A stretch of 64,000 nucleotides of DNA from Clostridia bacterium (GTDB taxonomy: Bacteria > Bacillota > Clostridia > Christensenellales > Borkfalkiaceae): NCBI GenBank assembly GCA_900770185.1, contig CAAGJM010000027.1:1-64000 (forward strand), given 5' to 3'. This document shows, in pieces, positions 42,043 to 49,777 of the stretch. Position 1 is the stretch's first letter. Every line of letters begins with the position of its first letter. The notes beneath the pieces were generated by a model. That model ran no database searches, was not told the origin of the DNA, and was given only the letters and a program-made list of their open reading frames with translations. The position numbers were made by a program, and so were the translations under genes.

Positions 42043-42779
42043 ATAAACTCACCTTTTTTAAGTTTGTTTATAAGGGCCTCGTCCGTAATTTTGTGAACGA
42101 CGGGGGTTATGGTTACGTAGTTTAATGAAGCAAAATGCACGTCCTTTTCAAGTTCGTTATCGCGCATGGGCAGCGGCTCGCCGACGAGTTTATAAGTGTC
42201 GGGACTTAAAGACGGAACGTAACCGTCGTCATACTCGTTAAAGCCGGTGTCGGCTATTTTAACGCCCTTAATTTCGCTTAGCGGAAGATTTGGCATGTTT
42301 ACGTTCAAAACGTAGTCAACACTTGTCATTTTTAAGAGTTTATCGAAGTTTTTTTCGATAAATTCAATATTGTGCTTGAAATTCCAGCCGCTTTGAGCGA
42401 CGTTTGAAAAAGCAATTGCTTTAATTTTGTGAATGTTAGCTTCAATACCCGCGTTGACCGTTCCGCTGTAAAGGATATCGGTGCCTAAATTCGCGCCTTC
42501 GTTTATGCCCGAACAAACAAGGTCAATATCTTTTAAAAAGTTCACGCCGAGTTTAACGCAGTCGGAAGGGGTGCCGCTCGTAACGTAGCACTCGCACCCG
42601 TCGAAGGCGTTAGTTTTTTTAAGGGTTATATTGCGGCGGAAAGTCATCGCATGCGAAAAGCCCGAGCGGTTACCGTCGGGTGCAATCACGAAAACTTTAT
42701 TCTCTTTTTTAAGGAAATTAGCGAGAGCAATAATGCCCTCGCTTAAAATTCCGTCGTCGTTACAGACTAATACGTTCAT
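42039..42779 (-). CDS. surE: 5'-nucleotidase SurE
   Basis: A metal-dependent nucleoside monophosphate phosphatase. N-terminal NVLVCNDDGILSEG holds the two metal-binding Asp residues; GTPSDCVKLG and CSGINEGANLG complete the site. The 246-residue length fits. It begins two bases after the preceding stop without a Shine-Dalgarno site, so translation is probably coupled. Confidence 0.96.
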   Translation of the reverse strand: MNVLVCNDDGILSEGIIALANFLKKENKVFVIAPDGNRSGFSHAMTFRRNITLKKTNAFDGCECYVTSGTPSDCVKLGVNFLKDIDLVCSGINEGANLGTDILYSGTVNAGIEANIHKIKAIAFSNVAQSGWNFKHNIEFIEKNFDKLLKMTSVDYVLNVNMPNLPLSEIKGVKIADTGFNEYDDGYVPSLSPDTYKLVGEPLPMRDNELEKDVHFASLNYVTITPVVHKITDEALINKLKKGEFI

Positions 42780-42781
42780 TA

Positions 42782-44194
42782 TTACACGGGATAAACGCCG
42801 TTTTTAACTCTGTCGGCGTCAACCTTTTTATCTCTTGCAAGCCTGTATTTGAAGAAGTTAATCGCAACCTGATTGAAGAGCGCGTAAGAAAGCACGTCTT
42901 CTTCCTGAGTGTAATATTCCATCATTTCGGACTTAAACTTCTCGTATTCGGGAGCGATATCGTCAGCCGGGCGATAAGTGATAATCTTTTCGTTACCGAC
43001 GACTTTTTTAAGAATTTCCGGGTCGGGTGCGGTTGCGGTTTTACCGTATGCGCCGCGCATTAAATCTTTAAATTCTTTGGTGACCATTTTGTATCTTTCG
43101 CCGTTCAAAACGTTAAGCACCGCCTGCGTGCCGACGATTTGCGACGAAGGAGTTACGAGCGGCGGATAACCGCAGTCTTTCCTGACGTTCGGAACTTCTG
43201 CCAAACATTCGTCAAGCTTATCGAGTTTGCCCGCTTGTTTAAGCTGCGACATAAGGTTTGAAAGCATGCCGCCGGGGACCTGGTTGATAAGGGTGTTGAT
43301 GTTTATCTGGCGAACCTTCGGGTTCAAAATGCCGTCGTCTTCCAGACGCTTTGCTACTTTTTTGAAGTGGTCGTTGATCGGAATAAGTTTTTTAACGTCT
43401 ATACCCGTATCGTAAGGAGTTCCTTCAAGGGTTTTAACAAACGGCTCGGTCGCAGGTTGCGAAGTACCGTTGCCCATTGCGGAAAGCGCGGTATCGACTA
43501 TATCGCAGCCCGCTTCGATGGCTTTAAGGTAAACCATATCGCCCGTACCCGTTGTGTTGTGAGTGTGAAGGTGAATTTTCGTATCGGGTTTTAAGACCTT
43601 TTTCATTCCGCTGATAAGGTCGTACGCTTTATACGGGAGAAGTATGTTTGACATATCTTTAAGACAGATATTGTCCGCACCCATATCTTCGAGCGTTTTT
43701 GCCTTTTTAATGAAGTACTCGTTAGTATAGTAGTCGCCCGTCGTGTAGCAAATAGTTGCTTCGCAAACCGCGCCGTAGTCGCCCTTATACTTGTTGATAG
43801 ACTTCATAGCCTGCTCTAAGTTACGCTCGTCGTTAAGCGCGTCGAAAACCCTTATTACTCTGACGCCGTTTCTTATCGACGCTTCGACGAATTTATCGAC
43901 GACGTCGTCCGCATAGTGCTTGTAACCTAAAAGGTTCTGACCGCGAAGAAGCATCTGAATGGGAGTTTTAACGATGTGTTTGCGAAGAATTCTGAGCCTT
44001 TCCCACGGATCTTCGTTCAAAAAGCGAAGGCAGCTGTCGAAAGTCGCCCCACCCCACGCTTCGAGCGAGTAGTACCCGATATCGTCGAGCTGTTCGAGCA
44101 TGGGAAGCATTTCTTCGAGTTTCATACGCGTTGCCGCCTGAGATTGGTGAGCGTCGCGCAAAATAGTTTCGGTAATTAAAACTTTTTTAGCCAT
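42782..44194 (-). CDS. Oxaloacetate decarboxylase/pyruvate carboxyltransferase alpha subunit (biotin-free)
   Basis: A TIM-barrel carboxyltransferase of the OadA/PycB/transcarboxylase-5S family. Seen are the N-terminal ITETILRDAHQSQAATRM, the metal-site histidines in IHLHTHNTTGTGD, and the biotin-site lysine in NICLKDMSNIL. The 470-residue protein stops after the PYC_OADA helical domain and carries no biotinyl domain, which is encoded separately at 45588. It moves carboxyl groups between oxaloacetate (or pyruvate) and carboxybiotin. It is the last pump-related gene of the operon, before surE. Confidence 0.93.
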   Translation of the reverse strand: MAKKVLITETILRDAHQSQAATRMKLEEMLPMLEQLDDIGYYSLEAWGGATFDSCLRFLNEDPWERLRILRKHIVKTPIQMLLRGQNLLGYKHYADDVVDKFVEASIRNGVRVIRVFDALNDERNLEQAMKSINKYKGDYGAVCEATICYTTGDYYTNEYFIKKAKTLEDMGADNICLKDMSNILLPYKAYDLISGMKKVLKPDTKIHLHTHNTTGTGDMVYLKAIEAGCDIVDTALSAMGNGTSQPATEPFVKTLEGTPYDTGIDVKKLIPINDHFKKVAKRLEDDGILNPKVRQININTLINQVPGGMLSNLMSQLKQAGKLDKLDECLAEVPNVRKDCGYPPLVTPSSQIVGTQAVLNVLNGERYKMVTKEFKDLMRGAYGKTATAPDPEILKKVVGNEKIITYRPADDIAPEYEKFKSEMMEYYTQEEDVLSYALFNQVAINFFKYRLARDKKVDADRVKNGVYPV

Positions 44195-44209
44195 AATATT
44201 CTCCTATAA

Positions 44210-45574
44210 TTAACCGCACATCGCAAGCAGTACGCCCGCCGCGATTGCCGAGCCGATAACGCCTGCTACGTTCGGCCCCATTGCGTGCATAAGTAAGTGG
44301 TTGTCGGGATCGGTTTCGCGCCCTACGTCCTGCGAGATACGTGCCGCCATGGGAACTGCCGACACGCCTGCCGAACCGATAAGGGGGTTGACCTGTCCGT
44401 GCGTGAGTTTGCACATAAGCTTACCGACGAGCAAGCCGCCGATGGTGCCCATGCAGAACGCCGCTAAGCCAAGACAAATAATTTCGATAGTCTGAAGGGA
44501 AAGGAATACCGAGCCTATCGCTTTAGAACCTACCATTAAGCCTAAGAATATGGTTATGGTGTTCATTAAACCGTTGGAAGCGGTATCGACAAGCCTTTGA
44601 GTTACGCCCGATTCTCTTAACAAGTTACCGAACATAAGCATACCTAAAAGAGGTATCGCGTCGGGAAGCATTAAGCCTACGACAAGTGTAACGAGGAGCG
44701 GGAAAATGATTTTTTCAAGCTTCGTAACCTTTCTTAACTGCTTCATCTTTATGGCGCGCTCTTTCTTTGTGGTCAAAAGCCTCATGATGGGTTTTTGAAT
44801 CATCGGGATAAGCGCCATATAAGAGTAAGCCGCTATCGCTATCGCGGGGAGAAGTTCTTCGGCAAGTTTTTTGGTAACGTAAATTGCCGTAGGACCGTCC
44901 GCGCCGCCGATAATACCGATTGCGCCCGCTTCCGCCGCGCTGAAGCCTATAAGCCTTGCGCCGAAGTAGGTTAAGAATATACCGAGTTGCGCCGCCGCGC
45001 CCATGAGCATGCTCTTCGGGTTAGCGATAAGGGGACCGAAGTCCGTCATCGCGCCGATGCCGAGGAAGATAATCGGGGGGAATAAAACCCAGTCAACGCC
45101 TTTATATATATAATAGAAAAGACCTTGGTTGCGGATAACCTGTTCGGTAGATAAAACGAGTTCGTTTGCAGAATAAATAACGCCGCTTGGAGATACAAAA
45201 CCTGCCGCGAATTTCGCCTTTAACGCTTCGAAACTTTCCGCGCCGAAGAACGTGACGAGTTCGTCGGCAGTGCCGCGCGCCACTTCTACGTTAGAAAGCG
45301 CGTCGGTTACTATGTAGCCTTTATCGCCGAAAAGTATGCGATACGCCCCGGGAACGTTTACGATAAATATACCGAACGCAATCGGAAGCAACAGAAGCGG
45401 CTCGAATTTTTTAACGACCGCCAAATAAACGAGTACGAAGGATATGAGAACCATTACTATGTTCTGCCAGTTTGCGTGCCCGTCAACAAAAGCGTACAAA
45501 CCCGTGCTTTGCCATAGTTTATAAAACTGTTCTCCTATTCCGCCCGCACCGCATATCGAATTTAATGCGTGCAT
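44210..45574 (-). CDS. Sodium-pumping decarboxylase beta subunit (OadB/MmdB/GcdB)
   Basis: The integral membrane carboxybiotin decarboxylase that couples decarboxylation to Na+ export. The 454-residue protein has about ten helices and the conserved GFSAAEAGAIGIIGGADGPT block with the key Asp of the family, and PLLMGSAGVSAVP-like sequence near the end (NPLIGSAGVSAVPMAAR). Length is slightly above the ~375-430 usual because of an N-terminal ~40-residue extension and a ~70-residue soluble insertion around residues 90-150. It follows the biotin carrier by 13 bases. Confidence 0.93.
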   Translation of the reverse strand: MHALNSICGAGGIGEQFYKLWQSTGLYAFVDGHANWQNIVMVLISFVLVYLAVVKKFEPLLLLPIAFGIFIVNVPGAYRILFGDKGYIVTDALSNVEVARGTADELVTFFGAESFEALKAKFAAGFVSPSGVIYSANELVLSTEQVIRNQGLFYYIYKGVDWVLFPPIIFLGIGAMTDFGPLIANPKSMLMGAAAQLGIFLTYFGARLIGFSAAEAGAIGIIGGADGPTAIYVTKKLAEELLPAIAIAAYSYMALIPMIQKPIMRLLTTKKERAIKMKQLRKVTKLEKIIFPLLVTLVVGLMLPDAIPLLGMLMFGNLLRESGVTQRLVDTASNGLMNTITIFLGLMVGSKAIGSVFLSLQTIEIICLGLAAFCMGTIGGLLVGKLMCKLTHGQVNPLIGSAGVSAVPMAARISQDVGRETDPDNHLLMHAMGPNVAGVIGSAIAAGVLLAMCG

Positions 45575-45587
45575 AAGGTTCCCCCTA

Positions 45588-45947
45588 TTAAGCGATTACT
45601 GCCATAACGTCGCCGGTTTCGACGTTAGAACCGACAGCCGCTTTGAAAGAGATAACGCCGTCGCAAGGAGCGGTCATATCGTTATCCATTTTCATTGCTT
45701 CGAGGACTAAAACGACGTCGCCTTTTTTAACGGTTGCGCCTTCGGCAACTTTGTAGCCTTTAATCATGCCCGGCATCGGGGCAGCCATTTTGGTTCCGTT
45801 TGCGGGAACTGCCGCTTTCGGGGCCGCCTTCGGTGCGGCGGTAGCAGCCGCTACGGGAGCAGCGGCAACGGGTGCGGATTCTGCGCCGACTTCTTCAACG
45901 CCGACTTCGTATTGTTTTCCTTCAATCGTAACAACAAATTTACGCAT
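45588..45947 (-). CDS. Biotin carboxyl carrier protein of the Na+ pump
   Basis: The mobile carboxyl carrier of the complex. A short N-terminal segment (~1-20) is joined by an Ala/Pro-rich flexible linker (~22-50) to a biotinyl domain with the lysine in LEAMKMDND (biotinylated) and the hairpin partner GDVMAV near the C-terminus. The 119-residue size matches MmdC/GcdC gamma-type carriers. Confidence 0.95.
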   Translation of the reverse strand: MRKFVVTIEGKQYEVGVEEVGAESAPVAAAPVAAATAAPKAAPKAAVPANGTKMAAPMPGMIKGYKVAEGATVKKGDVVLVLEAMKMDNDMTAPCDGVISFKAAVGSNVETGDVMAVIA

Positions 45948-45965
45948 AATTTTATTCTCCTAAGA

Positions 45966-46307
45966 TTATAATCTTTTAATTTTTTTGACGACAAAGTCGC
46001 ACTTTTTTTCGCTTTCCGCAAAATAATAAGCGGAGATAGCGGCTATTATAGCAGCTTTTACTTCAAGCGGAATTTCGCCGTCCGCACTTTTTGCGGGAAC
46101 GGAAACGGCTTCCGCGGCGGGCGCGTCTTTCGGCTTGTCCGCTTTTTTAGCCGCAGACTTAGACATTATATATCCCGCAAGCATAACCGCGAGAATTATA
46201 ACCGTCATTCCGACGAAAACAACCACGAGCCCCATAGGGAGCATCAACGCGCCGTCGCCTAAACGGTCGGAAAACGCTTCGCCCCCGAAAAGTAGATTTC
46301 GTAACAT
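45966..46307 (-). CDS. Sodium pump decarboxylase gamma/delta subunit (OadG family)
   Basis: A small assembly subunit with one N-terminal membrane helix (~24-48, GLVVVFVGMTVIILAVML, the OadG hallmark), a Lys/Ala/Pro-rich linker and a conserved C-terminal helix (IPLEVKAAIIAAISAYYF) that binds the alpha subunit. The 113-residue length is typical. It lies between the MmdA-like gene and the biotin carrier. Confidence 0.9.
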   Translation of the reverse strand: MLRNLLFGGEAFSDRLGDGALMLPMGLVVVFVGMTVIILAVMLAGYIMSKSAAKKADKPKDAPAAEAVSVPAKSADGEIPLEVKAAIIAAISAYYFAESEKKCDFVVKKIKRL

Positions 46308-46319
46308 AGCGCACCTACC

Positions 46320-47696
46320 TTATCTTATAAGCATTTCGAGCGCCGAGATAACGTACTGGCGGGCGAATGCGGGTTCGATAATATTATCTACGCAACCGAT
46401 TTTAGCCGCGTTGAACGCGTCCTGACTTTCGGCGTATTTTTCTTTGACTTCGTCAAGCTTATTTTCGTCAATGGTGCCGAATTCGACAGCCGCGCCGGCG
46501 ACCCCGTCCATAAGCGAAATTTTAGCGTCCGCAAACGCATAAACGTAAGCGTTGCCGAATTCTTTCGACGCAAACGCAGTATAACCAAGACCTATCGCCT
46601 TGCCGTAAACAAGGGTAATTCTGTCAAGGTCGCTTAAACCGTACAAAAGGTTGGTAAGTTCAACCATAACGGCGCTGTTGTTCGTCTTAACGTCGGCTTT
46701 AATGCCTTTAACGTTTACGAGCGTTAAAACGGGCATATTATTGCCTGCAACGTAGTTTACGAAGTTTTTGACTTTAAGCACGTTTTCAAGCGTAAGTTCA
46801 ACACCGTCTTTGCCGCCGTCGAACGCGATAACCGCCGTCGAAACGCCGCCGACCCTGCCGATACCCGTGATAACTTCGGGAACGTAACCCGCGCCGAGTT
46901 CGACGAAGGTGTTTTTATCGTAAACCGCGCCGATAACTTCTTTTGCGGTGTGGCTGTCGTTAAGTTTAGCGGAAGACCTGTTCAAATCGTCGTCCGTATC
47001 GACCAAAAGACCGCCGAAGTCGGGAAGTATGCCGAGAATTTTAATTATCGAATCTTTAACTTCGTCAAGCGATTTAACTGCGAAAGTTTTTACGCCGTTG
47101 TTGCTTTTCGCGCCGAAGAGAACAGACTTATCGATAACGTCTTTCTGCGAAGCGGCGATAACCGCGGGGCTGGTATACGCGATAGACGCGCCGCCCACGA
47201 CGTAAGTATAATCGGCAACGGCGGCAAGCATAGCCGCGGAGCCTAAAACGTCGCCCACTGCGATTAAAAATTGCGGGATAACGCCTTTAAGCGCGTTTGC
47301 GGTTGCGATAACCGACGCAACGCCTTCCATTACGCCCACGCCTTCGCCGACCTGAACGCCTTGCGTGTCCATAAGGTAAATTACGGGAAGTTGAGCCTTT
47401 TCCGCTTTCTTCAAGCACGCGGTGATTTTTTCACAGTTCGCTTTCGTAAGACCGCCGTTTAAAATCTTGCCGTTCTGGGCAACGACGTAAACGGGATAAT
47501 CGTCAACGGTAGCGTAGCCGGTAACCACGCCCAAACCGTCTTCGTCCTCACCGAAAAACTCATTCTTAGAAAAAGAATAAGCGTTCAGTTCGACGAAACT
47601 CGATTCATCGACGATTTCGGAAAGTTTTTTTCTGATATCGCCCGATTTTTCAAGGAGCTTCGCCTTACGAACGTTAAGTAAATCGATAATATTCAT
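46320..47696 (-). CDS. Acyl-CoA carboxyltransferase subunit (MmdA/12S-like)
   Basis: A crotonase-fold carboxyltransferase of the MmdA/PccB/transcarboxylase-12S group. It has two CT halves, with an oxyanion-type loop around VGEGVGVMEGVASVIATA and a second around GKAIGLGYTAFASKEFG, and the final INDEP-like segment CVDNIIEPA. At 458 residues it is shorter than MmdA or PccB (about 510). Methylmalonyl-CoA is the likely substrate, but glutaconyl-CoA or malonyl-CoA cannot be excluded. The start is the ATG at 47696, with Shine-Dalgarno GGAGG. First gene of the Na+-pump operon. Confidence 0.85.
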   Translation of the reverse strand: MNIIDLLNVRKAKLLEKSGDIRKKLSEIVDESSFVELNAYSFSKNEFFGEDEDGLGVVTGYATVDDYPVYVVAQNGKILNGGLTKANCEKITACLKKAEKAQLPVIYLMDTQGVQVGEGVGVMEGVASVIATANALKGVIPQFLIAVGDVLGSAAMLAAVADYTYVVGGASIAYTSPAVIAASQKDVIDKSVLFGAKSNNGVKTFAVKSLDEVKDSIIKILGILPDFGGLLVDTDDDLNRSSAKLNDSHTAKEVIGAVYDKNTFVELGAGYVPEVITGIGRVGGVSTAVIAFDGGKDGVELTLENVLKVKNFVNYVAGNNMPVLTLVNVKGIKADVKTNNSAVMVELTNLLYGLSDLDRITLVYGKAIGLGYTAFASKEFGNAYVYAFADAKISLMDGVAGAAVEFGTIDENKLDEVKEKYAESQDAFNAAKIGCVDNIIEPAFARQYVISALEMLIR

Positions 47697-47787
47697 AAAT
47701 GCCTCCATTTTATTTTAAAGCTTGGTTTGACGAGTAGGCAAAACGACAAAATTCTTAAATGCCCTACTCATCCATCATACTTTTAAC

Positions 47788-47816
47788 ATTATAGCTTAAT
47801 CGCGCGCAAAAAGCAA
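47788..47816 (-). promoter_or_regulatory. Sigma-A promoter of the Na+-pump operon
   Basis: TTGCTT (47811-47816), a 17-base spacer and TATAAT (47788-47793). The leader to the ATG at 47696 is about 85 bases. No other promoter was seen until past ispH-rpsA, so it may serve ten genes. Confidence 0.72.
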
Positions 47817-47905
47817 TAGTTATTTTCAATAAAATTCGATAAATTTTGCATAACGATATGCAGATTTTAAAAACGGGCTGACGGTTGACGAGCAAGGAAG
47901 CAAAA

Positions 47906-47937
47906 TATAACCGACGGTGCCTATAACCGACGGTGCC
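47906..47937. repeat. Tandem 16-bp direct repeat
   Basis: TATAACCGACGGTGCC occurs twice with no gap. Confidence 0.85.
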
Positions 47938-47943
47938 GCTTCC

Positions 47944-47972
47944 GCGGGATTCTTCGCTACGCTCAGAATGAC
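47944..47972. repeat. Dispersed-repeat-like segment
   Basis: GGATTCTTCGCTACGCTCAG and the AATGAC after it are internally palindromic around CTTCGCTACGCTCAG. From memory, near-identical segments occur scattered in intergenic DNA of many Firmicutes and other bacteria. One copy is seen in this window. Confidence 0.5.
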
Positions 47973-48039
47973 ATTATCGGAAAATCACCTAAAAACGACC
48001 GACTGTCAATCGCAGGCGAGCGCTGCCCGCTCCAAAAAC

Positions 48040-48082
48040 CGCTGATCGCTAACCGCTATCCACCGCCCGCTAAGCGCTATCC
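48040..48082. repeat. TAGCG/CGCTA-rich repeat, copy 1
   Basis: Short CGCTAACCGCTATCC-type units recur; the reverse complement of the unit recurs at 52007-52041. REP-like, with a unit length of about 12-15 bases. Confidence 0.5.
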
Positions 48083-48092
48083 TGTATAAAAC

Positions 48093-48126
48093 AAAAACGC
48101 CTTGCGTAGTTGCAAAGCGTTTTATG
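48093..48126 (-). terminator. Terminator of galT
   Basis: The stem AACGCTTTGC/GCAAGGCGTT with a 6-base loop is followed on the minus strand by TTTGTTTT. Confidence 0.8.
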
Positions 48127-48135
48127 CTTATTAAG

Positions 48136-49686
48136 TTACCTGACGTTTACCGTCGACAAGAAGTTCACGAAAGCGGCTATGCCTTGCGCGTCCTTTTTAA
48201 ACACGGCGGTGTTTTTAAGAATTTCCGCCCCCACGTGGTCTACGTACGCAACGATTTTTTCGTACGCGCTTTCGGGGGTTTTAAAGGTTCCGAATTTATC
48301 CTCAAACTCTTTAATCATAAACCTGTGGACGTAAAGCGGATGAGTTTCGTCGGCGCAAATATCGGCGTAGCTATACTCTTTTTGCCCCGCCAAGAATAAA
48401 GACATTTCTTCAAACTGCTTTTTAAGGCGCGCGGGGAGAATATAAAGACCCATCGCCTCGATAAGCCCGATGCCTTCTTTTTTAATATTATGGTATTCGG
48501 GGTGAGCGTGGAAGATGCCGTCGGGGTATTCAGCACTCGTCATATTGTTTCTTAAAATAAGTTCGGCGCAGTATCTGCCGTCGTCCAAAAACCTGACGAT
48601 GGGCGTAACGGTGTTGTGCCTTACCCCGTCTGTTTCGGCGATAATACCGACGGACTCGTCGGAATACTTTTTCCACTTTTCGATTATGTCGGAAGCGAGT
48701 TTTTCAACGGTGTTGCGGTTAAAACCGTAAACGCGGACGGTCGAATTGTAAAAGTCGACGATATCGACGTTCACGTCGGGATACGCGTCGCTTTTATACG
48801 ACTTGAACGCCTTTGCTTTCTGAAGCGGCATCAAGTGTTTGCCGCCCTGATAATGCTCGTGATTTAAAATCGAGCCGCCGACGATGGGCAAATCGCTGTT
48901 AGAACCGATAAAATAATGGGGGAACATTTCGATAAAATCAAACAACTTTTCAATGGTGTTGCCGTCGATTTTCATCGGAACGTGCTTAGAGTTGAGCAAA
49001 ATGCAGTGTTCGTCGAAATAAAGATAGGGGGAATACTGCATATACCACTGTTCGCCGCCCAAAGTTAAAGAAACGGTTCTTATGTTACTGCGCGGCGGGT
49101 GGCTTAAACTGCCGTAAAAGCCCTCGTTTTCTTTACACAGCGCGCACGCGGGATACTTATCGCCCGTTTTAGGCGCGGTTAAAAGTTTAGCTATATCTTT
49201 ATTGTTTTTTTCGGGCTTGCTTAAATTTATGGTTATTTCAAGCGGAATTTCAAGCTCGTTCGCGTTCCATTTAAGGTTTTTGCGAATGGCGGACATGCGT
49301 ACGTAATAGTTCTTGACGCTTAAATTATATAAATAAGAAGTCGCGTCTTTCGCGCTTACGTTTTCCATAAGCGATTTGAAAGTTCTGTTTACTTCCGACG
49401 GCCTCGGCGTTAAAACGCCGAATATGTAGCACGCGAACAAGTCCGCCTCTGTGCCCTCTTCGGCAATGCCGTTTTCGGCGGCGTAAGCCTTGATTTCCTC
49501 GATAAGCTCGTCGGGAAGTTCTAAATCTTTAACGTAAGAGAGGTCGCCCGCGTCTTTAGCGGGAGAATCGAGTTTAAATTCTCTCAACAAAACGTTTCTT
49601 AAATAAATTTCGTCCAAGGCGGGGAGCCCTAAAAACGTTTTTGCGTAAAGAAGCAATTTTTCAATTAAAATTTTTCCGTCAGTCAT
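48136..49686 (-). CDS. galT: UDP-glucose-hexose-1-phosphate uridylyltransferase, type 2
   Basis: Swaps UMP between UDP-glucose and galactose 1-phosphate in the Leloir pathway. The 516-residue length and the segments FYGSLSHPPRSNIRTVSL, YLYFDEHCILLN, GGSILNHEHYQGGKH (catalytic HxH-type site) and GIFHAHPEYHNIKKEGIGL are those of the Firmicutes GalT class 2. galK and galE are not adjacent; galU is at 11604. Shine-Dalgarno AAGGAC, own promoter and terminator. Confidence 0.95.
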   Translation of the reverse strand: MTDGKILIEKLLLYAKTFLGLPALDEIYLRNVLLREFKLDSPAKDAGDLSYVKDLELPDELIEEIKAYAAENGIAEEGTEADLFACYIFGVLTPRPSEVNRTFKSLMENVSAKDATSYLYNLSVKNYYVRMSAIRKNLKWNANELEIPLEITINLSKPEKNNKDIAKLLTAPKTGDKYPACALCKENEGFYGSLSHPPRSNIRTVSLTLGGEQWYMQYSPYLYFDEHCILLNSKHVPMKIDGNTIEKLFDFIEMFPHYFIGSNSDLPIVGGSILNHEHYQGGKHLMPLQKAKAFKSYKSDAYPDVNVDIVDFYNSTVRVYGFNRNTVEKLASDIIEKWKKYSDESVGIIAETDGVRHNTVTPIVRFLDDGRYCAELILRNNMTSAEYPDGIFHAHPEYHNIKKEGIGLIEAMGLYILPARLKKQFEEMSLFLAGQKEYSYADICADETHPLYVHRFMIKEFEDKFGTFKTPESAYEKIVAYVDHVGAEILKNTAVFKKDAQGIAAFVNFLSTVNVR

Positions 49687-49724
49687 AACAATTCGTCCTT
49701 ACGGCGAAAATTTCGCCGTGCTTA

Positions 49725-49753
49725 ATGATAGCACGCTTCATAAAATATTGCAA
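49725..49753 (-). promoter_or_regulatory. Sigma-A promoter of galT
   Basis: TTGCAA (49748-49753), a 17-base spacer ending in TGC and TATCAT (49725-49730). A small hairpin (CGGCGAAA/TTTCGCCG, 49702-49719) lies in the leader. Confidence 0.68.
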
Positions 49754-49777
49754 GCGTTATAAAACGATTAGCGCAAT

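Larger units (their letters stand above)
47820..48092. other. Gene-free region with repeats downstream of galT
   Basis: No coding frame is credible here. It holds a tandem 16-bp duplication (47906-47937), a 29-base segment resembling dispersed repeats of many bacterial genomes (47944-47972), and a stretch of TAGCG/CGCTA-rich repeats (48040-48082) that recurs in inverted orientation at 52007-52041. Confidence 0.6.
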
